A DNA stretch of 7,563 bases from an uncultured Bacteroidota bacterium (GCA_903881065.1 CAIRRW010000336.1:1-7563); one strand, 5' to 3'; positions 1 to 6,645 are shown, numbered from the stretch's first letter. A program made the numbers and translations. The notes: generated from the letters alone by a model not told the origin.

Positions 1-120
1 AGAACATTTGCTTGGCTGGAAAGTTTTAGAAGGTTAAGTAAGGACTTTGAATATTTACTAGAATCAAGTCAAGCTATGATTTATTTAGCTTCCTTAAAAT
101 TATTATTAAATAAAATTTAA
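1..120 (+). CDS. IS5-type transposase, C-terminal fragment (5' part outside window)
   Basis: Frame 1 is open from the first base to a TAA at 118-120 and gives 39 residues beginning RTFAWLESFRRLSKDFE. This matches the C-terminal signature of DDE transposases of the IS5 family (IS427-like group), where an ERTFAWL..RRL.KDYE block contains or follows the catalytic glutamate, and a short hydrophobic tail (here ending in LASLKLLLNKI) closes the protein. The catalytic Glu would be the residue just before the first codon seen, so it is outside the window. Because only the tail is visible, it is not possible to say whether the gene is intact or which IS it belongs to. There is no frameshift in the visible part. 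The family call is fairly secure; the subgroup is an inference. Confidence 0.75.
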   Translation, partial: RTFAWLESFRRLSKDFEYLLESSQAMIYLASLKLLLNKI

Positions 121-131
121 ACAGTTACTTA
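1..131 (+). mobile_element. Right end of an IS5-like insertion sequence (boundary approximate)
   Basis: The transposase stop is followed at once by AAACAGTTACTTA (119-131). Read from the outside, its complement contains CTGTTTAAA, which resembles the inner part of many IS5/IS427 terminal repeats, and in that group the transposase stop usually lies close to the right terminal repeat. The left end and any target duplication are outside the window, so the exact boundary is a guess and could be several tens of bases further right. Confidence 0.4.
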
Positions 132-148
132 TTTTTATCAACATAAAT

Positions 149-183
149 TTCAACTTGGAGGATGGTGCTCTCTGAAAGTTGAA
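149..183. repeat. Inverted repeat, 8-bp arms
   Basis: TTCAACTT (149-156) and AAGTTGAA (176-183) are perfect complements separated by 19 nt. Inside the loop a weaker GAG (158-160)/CTC (168-170) pairing is possible. No T-tract follows on the plus strand, so it is not a good intrinsic terminator. It lies in the 253-bp gap between the transposase tail and the NHL gene. It could be an RNA hairpin, a protein-binding site or chance in AT-rich DNA. Confidence 0.35.
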
Positions 184-248
184 TGTGAATTTGTTGGAAT
201 CGATTTTCATTTAGAATAGTTAAAAGTAGAGTGATTAGAAAAAGAAAG

Positions 249-257
249 TATCTTTGT
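249..257 (+). promoter_or_regulatory. Possible -7 promoter box for the NHL-repeat gene
   Basis: TATCTTTGT fits the Bacteroidota -7 consensus TAnnTTTGY exactly. No TTTG or TTG is seen 19-21 nt upstream, so the -33 element is missing and the call is tentative. Transcription would start near 263 and leave a leader of about 110 nt before the ATG at 374. Confidence 0.35.
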
Positions 258-373
258 AAGGAAATAAAAAAATAATGATTTAATAAAAAGGGATTTATCG
301 GCAGAGAAATGATGATTTTACTTTATTAATCAATGTTGATACAAGAATGTTATAATTGTTTAACTTATATAAA

Positions 374-2194
374 ATGAAGAAAGTATTACTTATTATTGGA
401 ATTGTAATGGCGATGTTATCGGCGGAGGCGCAGGTTATTACAACTGTGGCGGGCAATGGCACGAGCGGATATATGGGCAATAATGGCTTGGCTACTGCTG
501 CAGAGTTGAATGGGTCGGCAGGAATTGCATTTGATGCTGCAGGAAACATGTATATAGCTGAATATAGTAATAATACTATACGAAAAGTAGTGGCGGGCAC
601 AGGCATTATTACAACTGTAGCGGGCACGGGAACAGCAGGCAATACGGGTGATGGATTTGCTGCTACTTCGGCTAAACTATGGCATTCGTGCGGTGTTGCA
701 GTGGATACAGCGGGGAATATTTATATTGCTGACGGGGGGAATAATAAGATACGAAAAGTAACTAAAAGTACTGGAATTATTACTACTGTGGCAGGAAATG
801 GTACTGCAGGTTATACGGGTGATGGCATTTCGGCAATTACTGCAGAATTAAAAACGCCATATGGCGTTGCAGTTGATATTAATGGGAATATTTTTATAGC
901 TGATTACGGCAATCATAGAGTGAGGAAGGTAACGGCAAGTACGGGACTTATTTCTACCGTTGCAGGTACCGGAACTGCAGGTTATTCATCCGATGGAGTG
1001 GCAGCTAATACATCAGAATTAAATTACCCGATTGGAGTAGCACTGGATGCGGCAAGCAACATTTACATCTCCGATTTTACCAATCAAAGAATACGGAAAG
1101 TAACGGTAAGCAGCGGACTTATTTCCACTGTGGCAGGTACAGGAACTTCCGGTTTCGTTGGTGATGGCACTACGGCAACTTCGGCTCAGATAAGTAAACC
1201 ATCAGGATTAACGGTGGATGCAGCGGGTAATATTTATTTCGCCGGATATGATAATAGGGTAAGAAAAGTAACAGCAAGCACAGGTATTCTTTCCACACTT
1301 GCCGGCGATGGAACAGCTGCTTATTTAGGTGATGGCGGATGTGCAGCTGCTTCGGAATTATATAATCCTTATGGAGTGGCAGTTGATGCTGCGGGGGATG
1401 TGATTATTGGCGACCAAAGTAACAATAGAGTACGAAAAATAACGCCATTTTCTATTACTTCGCAACCTGCTTCAGCAACAGTTTGTTCGTTAACGAATGC
1501 TTCGTTTATAATAGCTGCTGAGGGAGTAGCGACTTATCAATGGCAGGTAAATACAGGTTCGGGATTTACTAATATTACAAACACAAGTGTTTATTCGGGA
1601 GACAGCACAGCTACGCTGCACATAACAGGTGCTACTGGAGCAATGAATGGATATACGTATCAATGTATTTTAACATCCTGTATTGCTGTGAATTCGGACT
1701 TTGCTACTTTAACGGTGAATCCATCACCGGTGTTCACTACGTCAGTAAGCAGCGCCACTATTACAGCTAACCAAGCAGGAGCAAATTATCAATGGGTTAA
1801 TTGCGGTACTGGAAATTCACTTATTCCCGGGGAAATAAATCAAAGTTATACTGCCCCGGCGGATGGAAATTACGCTGTAATTGTTTCGTTGGGAACCTGT
1901 GTTGATACTTCGGCTTGCGTAGCAATTGTAAATTTGGGAATGAATGAATTGGCTAATAACATTTCTGCTGCTGTTTATCCGAATCCGTTTACCAGCCAAA
2001 CGACAATTTCATTTTCGGAAGAACAAAAGAATACCACAGTAAGTATTACTGATGTAGTTGGCAAATTAATATTTACCAGCATGGCGAACGAAACGTGGCA
2101 GATAAACTTAACGCTTAATAAAGCACCAGGTATTTATTTTGTTACAATTATTTCGGAAGGGAAAAAACAGGTTCTTAAACTGATTAAAGAATAG
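374..2194 (+). CDS. Secreted six-repeat NHL beta-propeller protein with Ig-like modules and T9SS type A sorting domain
   Basis: This is a 606-residue predicted extracellular or surface-attached protein. Residues 1-20 (MKKVLLIIGIVMAMLSAEAQ) look like a signal peptide. Residues 22-356 hold six NHL-type repeats of 56-58 residues, each beginning with a TVAG/TLAG-GTG block, followed by GDG, then GVAVD-AAGNIYIAD and ending N-RVRKVT; six such units would make a six-bladed propeller. Residues about 360-448 resemble an Ig-like domain (YQWQVN near 388, cysteines at 371, 431 and 436). Residues 451-519 form a second module with YQWVNCGTG and NYAVIV. Residues 525-606 are a T9SS type A sorting domain, with VYPNPF at 534-539 and GIYFVTI...LKLI near the end. 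The in-frame TTG at 356 is less likely than the ATG at 374, which begins directly with the signal peptide. The ligand and function are unknown; NHL propellers bind proteins or carbohydrates or act as lyases, and no catalytic site is evident. The gene stands alone on this strand and converges on glmS. Confidence 0.85.
   Translation: MKKVLLIIGIVMAMLSAEAQVITTVAGNGTSGYMGNNGLATAAELNGSAGIAFDAAGNMYIAEYSNNTIRKVVAGTGIITTVAGTGTAGNTGDGFAATSAKLWHSCGVAVDTAGNIYIADGGNNKIRKVTKSTGIITTVAGNGTAGYTGDGISAITAELKTPYGVAVDINGNIFIADYGNHRVRKVTASTGLISTVAGTGTAGYSSDGVAANTSELNYPIGVALDAASNIYISDFTNQRIRKVTVSSGLISTVAGTGTSGFVGDGTTATSAQISKPSGLTVDAAGNIYFAGYDNRVRKVTASTGILSTLAGDGTAAYLGDGGCAAASELYNPYGVAVDAAGDVIIGDQSNNRVRKITPFSITSQPASATVCSLTNASFIIAAEGVATYQWQVNTGSGFTNITNTSVYSGDSTATLHITGATGAMNGYTYQCILTSCIAVNSDFATLTVNPSPVFTTSVSSATITANQAGANYQWVNCGTGNSLIPGEINQSYTAPADGNYAVIVSLGTCVDTSACVAIVNLGMNELANNISAAVYPNPFTSQTTISFSEEQKNTTVSITDVVGKLIFTSMANETWQINLTLNKAPGIYFVTIISEGKKQVLKLIKE
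437..1441 (+). repeat. Six tandem coding repeats of about 168-174 bp (NHL repeats)
   Basis: The TVAG/TLAG blocks start at protein residues 24, 81, 138, 196, 252 and 308, a spacing of 56-58 codons. The DNA copies are clearly related (recurring forms of ACTGTGGCAGG and GGTGATGG) but have drifted. This segment is richer in G and C than the surrounding sequence. Copies of this kind can recombine, so repeat number may vary between strains. Confidence 0.8.
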
Positions 2195-2253
2195 GTTAAA
2201 TAGTATATACCTTTAGGTAGTGATAGCTATTGTTGAATTAACACTACTATCAT

Positions 2254-2296
2254 AAAACAAAAAACTCTTTACAAAATGTAAAAAGTTTTTTGTTTT
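2254..2296. terminator. Bidirectional intrinsic terminator between NHL gene and glmS
   Basis: The arms 2254-2272 and 2278-2296 are 19 nt each and pair at 18 of 19 positions (one C-A mismatch), around the loop AAAAT. The outer stem is A-rich on the left and T-rich on the right, so either strand ends in a U-rich tract. It lies 60 nt after the NHL stop and 20 nt after the glmS stop, where two convergent genes would share a terminator. Confidence 0.85.
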
Positions 2297-2315
2297 AAAA
2301 AATTGTCCTTTTGTA

Positions 2316-4157
2316 TTATTCCACGGTAACAGACTTTGCCAAGTTTCTTGGCTGATCAACATTACAACCGCGCATTACAGCAATATGATAGGAAAGTAAC
2401 TGCAGAGGAACTACCGAAACCAATGGTACCAATATTTCATCCGTTTCCGGAATCTGAATCGTATAATCCGCCATATCTTTCACTTGAGTATCTCCCTCAG
2501 TAACAATAGCAATAATTTTTCCTTTACGGGCTTTAACCTCCTGGATGTTACTTACTACTTTTTCGTATGATGCACCATGAGTTGCGATAACAAATACCGG
2601 CATTTCCTCATCTATCAAAGCAATTGGGCCGTGTTTCATTTCGGCTGCAGGATATCCTTCAGCATGAATGTAAGATATTTCTTTCAGCTTCAAAGCACCT
2701 TCCAAAGCAACAGGGAAAGTGTATCCACGACCAAGATATAAGGCATTGGTTGAATCTTTATAAACTTCGGCTATCTGCTTTATTTTGTTATTCTTCAACA
2801 ATACCCTCTCTATCTTCTCTGGAATGACTTCGAGTTCGCTTAATAATTGATGGAAACGCGATGAAGAAATTGTTCCTTTCATAAAAGCAATTCGCAGTGC
2901 CATCAATGTAAGAACGGTTACTTGTGCAGTAAATGCTTTAGTTGATGCTACACCGATTTCAGGACCGGCATGTGTGTAAGAACCTGCATGTGTTGCTCTA
3001 GCTATTGATGATCCAACGACATTACATATTCCTATTATTGTAGCTCCTTTCGATTTTGCAAGTTCAATTGCAGCCAATGTATCAGCAGTTTCACCAGATT
3101 GTGAAATAGCAATAACTACATCGTCCTCATAAACAATCGGATTGCGGTATCGGAATTCAGACGCGTATTCCACCTCAACAGGAATACGTGCAAGATCTTC
3201 AAATAAATATTCACCGACCAAACCAGCATGCCAAGAAGTACCGCAAGCAATAAAAATAATACGTTTTGCATGCAAGAATTTTTGCTCGTATTCGGTAATT
3301 CCACCAAGGTTTACAATTCCCATTTGCGAACTAATCCGACCACGCATGCTGTCCTTGATGGAACGAGGCTGTTCGTATATTTCTTTCAACATAAAGTGGT
3401 CGTAACCTCCTTTTTCCAATTCTTCCAAGTGCAATTCCAGCTCTTGAACATAAGGAGTCTTCACCTTATTCTTTATCGTTTTAATCTTTAATTCCTTGCC
3501 ACGTTCAATAATTGCAATCTCCTCATCCTCCATATATACCACATTTTTGGTATATTCAACAATAGGAGTAGCATCAGATGCAATAAAAAATTCGCCTTCT
3601 CCAATTCCAATTACCATTGGACTGCCTTTTTTAGCAGCAAATAGTTCATCAGGATTTTCATTGGAAAGAATTACAATAGCATACGCACCAACAACTTGAT
3701 TCAACGCAATACGAACTGCTTCGCCTAAACGAACATTTTCTTGTTCTTTTATATCTTCAATTAAATGAATCAGAACTTCGGTGTCCGTATCGCTCATAAA
3801 TATGTGGCCACGTTTTATTAATTCTGCTTTCAAAGGCGCGTAATTTTCAATGATTCCATTATGAATCATCACCATATTTTTGGAAGCTGAATAATGAGGG
3901 TGAGCATTCACATCATTCGGCTCTCCATGAGTGGCCCAACGTGTGTGTCCAATACCTATGTTTCCTTTAGTATCATTTTGTCCGATAAAAGTTACCAAAT
4001 CAACAACCTTCCCCTTACACTTGTATACGTTTAGGGAATTATTATCAACCATTGCCACTCCTGCACTGTCATAGCCTCTATACTCGAGGCGTTGCAACCC
4101 TTTTATTAAAATAGGGTATGCCTGTCTATTTCCTAAATATGCTACTATCCCACACAT
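2316..4157 (-). CDS. glmS: Glutamine--fructose-6-phosphate aminotransferase (isomerizing), GlmS
   Basis: Cytosolic enzyme that makes glucosamine-6-phosphate from fructose-6-phosphate and glutamine, the first committed step to UDP-N-acetylglucosamine. The 613 residues are close to the E. coli length of 609. Met1 is followed by Cys2 (MCGIVAYLG), the N-terminal nucleophile of the class II glutamine amidotransferase domain (about 2-220), with GHTRWATHG at 70-78, HNGIIENY at 99-106 and SDTDTEV at 122-128. SIS domain 1 has CGTSWHAG at 305-312, SQSGETADT at 352-360 and STKAFTAQ at 405-412. SIS domain 2 has LEGALKLKEISYIHAE at 485-500, and the chain ends DQPRNLAKSVTVE. By comparison with E. coli K485, E488, H504 and K603, the isomerase residues are K490, E493, H509 and K608, all present. 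The start is fixed by the need for Cys2. It is the last gene of the minus-strand operon, 3 nt after the DUF4270 stop, with no obvious promoter of its own. Confidence 0.98.
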   Translation of the reverse strand: MCGIVAYLGNRQAYPILIKGLQRLEYRGYDSAGVAMVDNNSLNVYKCKGKVVDLVTFIGQNDTKGNIGIGHTRWATHGEPNDVNAHPHYSASKNMVMIHNGIIENYAPLKAELIKRGHIFMSDTDTEVLIHLIEDIKEQENVRLGEAVRIALNQVVGAYAIVILSNENPDELFAAKKGSPMVIGIGEGEFFIASDATPIVEYTKNVVYMEDEEIAIIERGKELKIKTIKNKVKTPYVQELELHLEELEKGGYDHFMLKEIYEQPRSIKDSMRGRISSQMGIVNLGGITEYEQKFLHAKRIIFIACGTSWHAGLVGEYLFEDLARIPVEVEYASEFRYRNPIVYEDDVVIAISQSGETADTLAAIELAKSKGATIIGICNVVGSSIARATHAGSYTHAGPEIGVASTKAFTAQVTVLTLMALRIAFMKGTISSSRFHQLLSELEVIPEKIERVLLKNNKIKQIAEVYKDSTNALYLGRGYTFPVALEGALKLKEISYIHAEGYPAAEMKHGPIALIDEEMPVFVIATHGASYEKVVSNIQEVKARKGKIIAIVTEGDTQVKDMADYTIQIPETDEILVPLVSVVPLQLLSYHIAVMRGCNVDQPRNLAKSVTVE

Positions 4158-4160
4158 CTT

Positions 4161-5642
4161 TTAATGTAATTTGGTATATGTAATTTCTAATTTCATTTGG
4201 TATGCATTAGCACTTCCATCAGGATTTTTTGGATTTGCGCCTCCTACTGCCACACGAGAGGCCGTAGTAGCAGCACTTATATGAGGAACCAATAAATACA
4301 TTCCATTATTGCTTAACTTTTTATCCAATACCTGTTGAATATAACGAGTAATATTTAAAGAATATTTATAATTACCTGCATTAAATCCTCCATAGTAATA
4401 ATAAGGTGCTGAAATCAAATCAGGTAAAACATAACTTGTTCCATCATCATTAATTCCAAACAAATAAAGTGTGGCTGGAGGTGTATACGCTGTTCCATCA
4501 TATTTTGTGGTTGGAGAAACAACGCTGACAACAAGTTCTGCTTTGTTAATGGCAACAGGTCCATTATTAACCATATTCATTAGATATGGGGTATATATTT
4601 TTGTTTTTACGCCCGCCACAGACTGAATAAAAGTAGTTGCGTAATTATGTGTCCTGATTGTATCTTTCACTTGAATATTCAAGTCGGTTGAATTAGACAA
4701 TCCTTTTCTTGAAGCTGCATTAAAATGAGAAAAGATCTCTCCGATATTTAATTTTAAATCATAGTAGGTATGACGAAGCGAATCCCTAGTACCGGCATAA
4801 TTTAAACCAAGATAATTATAGTAAAGCCTCACATTTGAACTAGGCAAAGAATACACAATTATTCTACCGTCCCCTACGCCTAATCCAGAAGTGTTTTCGG
4901 CAGTAATAAGTAACCCCTTGAATATGCCATAAAAGGCTGCATTTGATGTTTCGAGATTAGTTAAACGATCATTAATTAATGTCTGACCAAAACTATTCTT
5001 TATTGGTATACGCAGTTGTCTATATACCTTATGAAACGGATAAGTATAGGAACCTTCAGCATAGGTTGAGTCAGGAATTTCTGGAGTAAACGTATAACCA
5101 TTCACCAAGTCATCGCCAACAATGTAGTGAAGAGTGGTGTCGGAATAATATGAAACAGAAGCGGACATGTTGTCAAGTAATTGATATACATTTATTGTTT
5201 GCTTTTTAGGTGCTGTCCTACCATTATTCTCGCCATAATAACTTCCAGTATAATCCAATATCATTACTATTGAATCGCAATGAGGATTGGTACCAAAAGA
5301 AGTAGGGTAAATATTACTATTAAACGATAGTTGTGCATATAAAGAAGAACTTGTCATGCCAAAAATCGGATCGTTGTACTTACCTAATAAGGTCAATCCG
5401 CTTGTTATCAATCCTTGGTCAGTTCGAAGGGAGTCTTCTTTTACGGTTCGTGTTACTAAGGTTGTGCTATCTTGATACGCAACATTTAATATATCATTCT
5501 TTGGCTGCACATCTAATCCAACAGGACTTGATTTATCACACGAGGATAAAATAACAACAAAACCAGAAACCAATAATACTAAAAAAAACTTTGCTCCGAA
5601 TGGGAGCAAAGTTTTGGAACTTCTTCTATTATTTAAAATCAT
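4161..5642 (-). CDS. DUF4270 family lipoprotein
   Basis: A 493-residue predicted envelope lipoprotein of unknown function. The N-terminus has a basic region (RRSSK at 6-10, K18), a hydrophobic stretch (about 19-32) and the lipobox LSSC with Cys35 as the likely lipidated residue. The mature part is rich in Tyr, Ser, Thr and Asn and has DUF4270-type landmarks: GKYNDPIFG (87-95), FGTNPHCDSIVMILDY (116-131), INVYQLLDNM (150-159) and the ending LEITYTKLH. DUF4270 proteins are essentially restricted to Bacteroidota. I chose the ATG at 5642, 7 nt after the stop of the upstream gene; an in-frame TTG at 5657 would overlap that gene by 8 nt and add only five residues. No Shine-Dalgarno sequence is visible. 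The family call comes from recognising the pattern, not from a search. A terminator-like hairpin lies within codons 10-21 (separate entry). Operon position before glmS suggests a role in the envelope or in surface sugars, but this is inference. Confidence 0.82.
   Translation of the reverse strand: MILNNRRSSKTLLPFGAKFFLVLLVSGFVVILSSCDKSSPVGLDVQPKNDILNVAYQDSTTLVTRTVKEDSLRTDQGLITSGLTLLGKYNDPIFGMTSSSLYAQLSFNSNIYPTSFGTNPHCDSIVMILDYTGSYYGENNGRTAPKKQTINVYQLLDNMSASVSYYSDTTLHYIVGDDLVNGYTFTPEIPDSTYAEGSYTYPFHKVYRQLRIPIKNSFGQTLINDRLTNLETSNAAFYGIFKGLLITAENTSGLGVGDGRIIVYSLPSSNVRLYYNYLGLNYAGTRDSLRHTYYDLKLNIGEIFSHFNAASRKGLSNSTDLNIQVKDTIRTHNYATTFIQSVAGVKTKIYTPYLMNMVNNGPVAINKAELVVSVVSPTTKYDGTAYTPPATLYLFGINDDGTSYVLPDLISAPYYYYGGFNAGNYKYSLNITRYIQQVLDKKLSNNGMYLLVPHISAATTASRVAVGGANPKNPDGSANAYQMKLEITYTKLH
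5581..5615 (-). terminator. Terminator-like hairpin with U-tract inside the DUF4270 coding sequence
   Basis: Read on the minus strand from 5615, AAAACTTTGCTCC pairs perfectly with GGAGCAAAGTTTT (13 bp) around the loop CATTC. The run of T continues for four more bases, so the GC-containing 9-bp core is followed by eight U residues. This is the textbook form of an intrinsic terminator, in the orientation of operon transcription. It occupies codons 10-21 (KTLLPFGAKFFL) of the DUF4270 gene and begins 35 nt after the upstream stop codon. It may act as an attenuator or limit read-through from the upstream gene. The structure is seen directly; activity is inferred. Confidence 0.6.
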
Positions 5643-5649
5643 AAAATTA

Positions 5650-6489
5650 TTAATCAACTAATTCTGCCACTTCCTGTTCCATTACTGCATCATAAAATTC
5701 TGAATAGGCATCAATATAATCATCTCCAACAATATGCTCTAAAACAAGTTTTCCGGATTTTTTTATATGCTTCTCTAACTCAGGGTGTAACTTTGCAGAA
5801 CCTTTTATTATTCCATCAGCTAAGTCAATTGCCTGTTTCTGGATATTAACATATGTAGGAGTTTTATAATATTCCAAATCCGACTTTTCAATTCCTGGAT
5901 GCATTACTTTTTTAGAAAAATCTTTATGTAAAGGATTTGAAAATTCATCATCATATACTGAATAAACAATTCTTGTATCTGCAAATAGTGGGTTATCCTT
6001 AAAGGCCTTCTTTAAATAAAAAGCAACTAGGCTAGTCATCCACCCTTGAAGATGAACCACATGAGGAGCCCACCCAAGTTTTGACACTGTTTCTATTACA
6101 CCTCTACAGAAAAATATTGCGCGCTCATCATTGTCAGTGTAATGTTCTCCCTTTTTATCAGTTAAAGCGTATTTACGCTCAAAATATTCCTGATTATCAA
6201 TAAAATAAACCTGCATTCTAGCAGCTTGAATTGATGCCACTTTAATAATCAAGGGGTGGTCATTTCCTTCAATTATTAGATTCATACCTGACAAACGAAT
6301 AACTTCGTGTAACTGATTTCGTCTCTCATTAATGTTTCCGAACCTTGGCATAAATGTTCGGATTTCGCGTCCTCTCTCTTGAATTCCTTGTGGAAGGTGA
6401 CGACCTATAGAACTCATAGGTGAATGCTCTAAATAAGGGGTAATTTCTTGTGAAACAAATAGAACTCTAGCTTTCTCTTTCTTCTTCAT
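5650..6489 (-). CDS. Glycogen/starch synthase-like protein, GT5 N-terminal domain only
   Basis: A 279-residue cytosolic protein resembling the N-terminal (ADP-glucose synthase-type) domain of GT5 glycogen synthases: ARVLFVSQEITPYL (7-20), then IGRHLPQGIQERGREIRTFMPRFG (28-51), VYFIDNQEYFERKYAL (94-109), DERAIFFCRGVIE (121-133) and PHVVHLQGWMTSLVAFYLK (142-160). Full GlgA is about 480 residues with a second GT-B domain; here it is absent and the chain ends in an acidic tail, EQEVAELVD. The N-terminal KTGGLADV substrate-binding motif is replaced by EHSPMSS (21-27), and the usual HAHDW is HLQGW. Catalysis as a normal glycogen synthase is therefore doubtful. The protein is not obviously broken by a frameshift, and short GT5-like proteins beside panC are, to my knowledge, a usual arrangement in Bacteroidota. 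The ATG at 6489 is preferred over the TTG at 6501. It is the first gene of the operon and divergent from panC. Confidence 0.75.
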   Translation of the reverse strand: MKKKEKARVLFVSQEITPYLEHSPMSSIGRHLPQGIQERGREIRTFMPRFGNINERRNQLHEVIRLSGMNLIIEGNDHPLIIKVASIQAARMQVYFIDNQEYFERKYALTDKKGEHYTDNDERAIFFCRGVIETVSKLGWAPHVVHLQGWMTSLVAFYLKKAFKDNPLFADTRIVYSVYDDEFSNPLHKDFSKKVMHPGIEKSDLEYYKTPTYVNIQKQAIDLADGIIKGSAKLHPELEKHIKKSGKLVLEHIVGDDYIDAYSEFYDAVMEQEVAELVD

Positions 6490-6493
6490 AATG

Positions 6494-6507
6494 TTCAACA
6501 ATTTTAG
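6494..6507. repeat. Direct repeat copy 1 in the divergent control region
   Basis: TTCAACAATTTTAG (6494-6507) matches TTCAACAATTATAG (6627-6640) at 13 of 14 positions. This copy lies in the leader of the GT5-like gene, 4 nt from its ATG on the complementary strand. It could be an operator half or a chance match in AT-rich DNA. Confidence 0.4.
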
Positions 6508-6526
6508 GATTAGTTTTTAAAAGAAT

Positions 6527-6559
6527 GCAAAAGTAAGTAAATTTATTCGATATTTCAAA
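6527..6559 (-). promoter_or_regulatory. Promoter of the GT5-like/DUF4270/glmS operon
   Basis: On the minus strand TTTG (6559-6556) is followed after exactly 20 nt by TACTTTTGC (6535-6527). This fits the Bacteroidota consensus TTTG-N19-21-TAnnTTTGC at every fixed position. Transcription would start near 6520 and leave a leader of about 30 nt before the ATG at 6489. It is the only good candidate found for the three-gene operon. Confidence 0.65.
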
Positions 6560-6578
6560 GTATTAATATTAGATTTGT
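6546..6578 (+). promoter_or_regulatory. Candidate panC promoter
   Basis: TAGATTTGT (6570-6578) fits the -7 consensus TAnnTTTGY. TTCG (6546-6549), one mismatch from TTTG, lies 20 nt upstream. Transcription would start near 6585, about 60 nt before the panC ATG. It overlaps the minus-strand promoter by 14 bp, so the two could compete for polymerase. Confidence 0.5.
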
Positions 6579-6626
6579 CGCGTTTCATCGGAAAGTCTGC
6601 TCTCTTAGGATTGATTTTGCTCACTT

Positions 6627-6640
6627 TTCAACAATTATAG
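6627..6640. repeat. Direct repeat copy 2 in the divergent control region
   Basis: TTCAACAATTATAG, the partner of the copy at 6494-6507, lies 5 nt before the panC ATG. The two copies flank both promoter candidates. An 8-bp repeat TTAGGATT (6504-6511 and 6605-6612) also flanks them. Confidence 0.4.
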
Positions 6641-6645
6641 TGCTG

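Noticed and set aside
336..358. TTGATA (336-341) and TATAATTG (351-358) as a promoter for the NHL gene
   Set aside because: The spacer is only 9 nt, far too short for a sigma-70 promoter, and the start would fall about 10 nt before the ATG. The box at 249-257 is a better, though incomplete, candidate.
295..642. Minus-strand open frame of 115 codons opposite the start of the NHL gene
   Set aside because: Its Pro/Val/Ala-rich translation is the complement of the NHL repeats, and it overlaps the strongly supported signal peptide and repeats.
2217..2247. GTAGTG/CACTAC inverted repeat after the NHL stop
   Set aside because: The 6-bp stem has a 19-nt loop and no T-tract, and a much stronger terminator follows at once.
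3142..3491. Plus-strand open frames within glmS
   Set aside because: They are shadows of the glmS coding sequence, with no family resemblance and no start context.
4155..4260. glmS ribozyme or separate glmS promoter upstream of glmS
   Set aside because: There are only 3 nt between the DUF4270 stop and the glmS start, the region is coding, and glmS ribozymes are known from Gram-positive lineages. No TAnnTTTG box with a partner was seen here.
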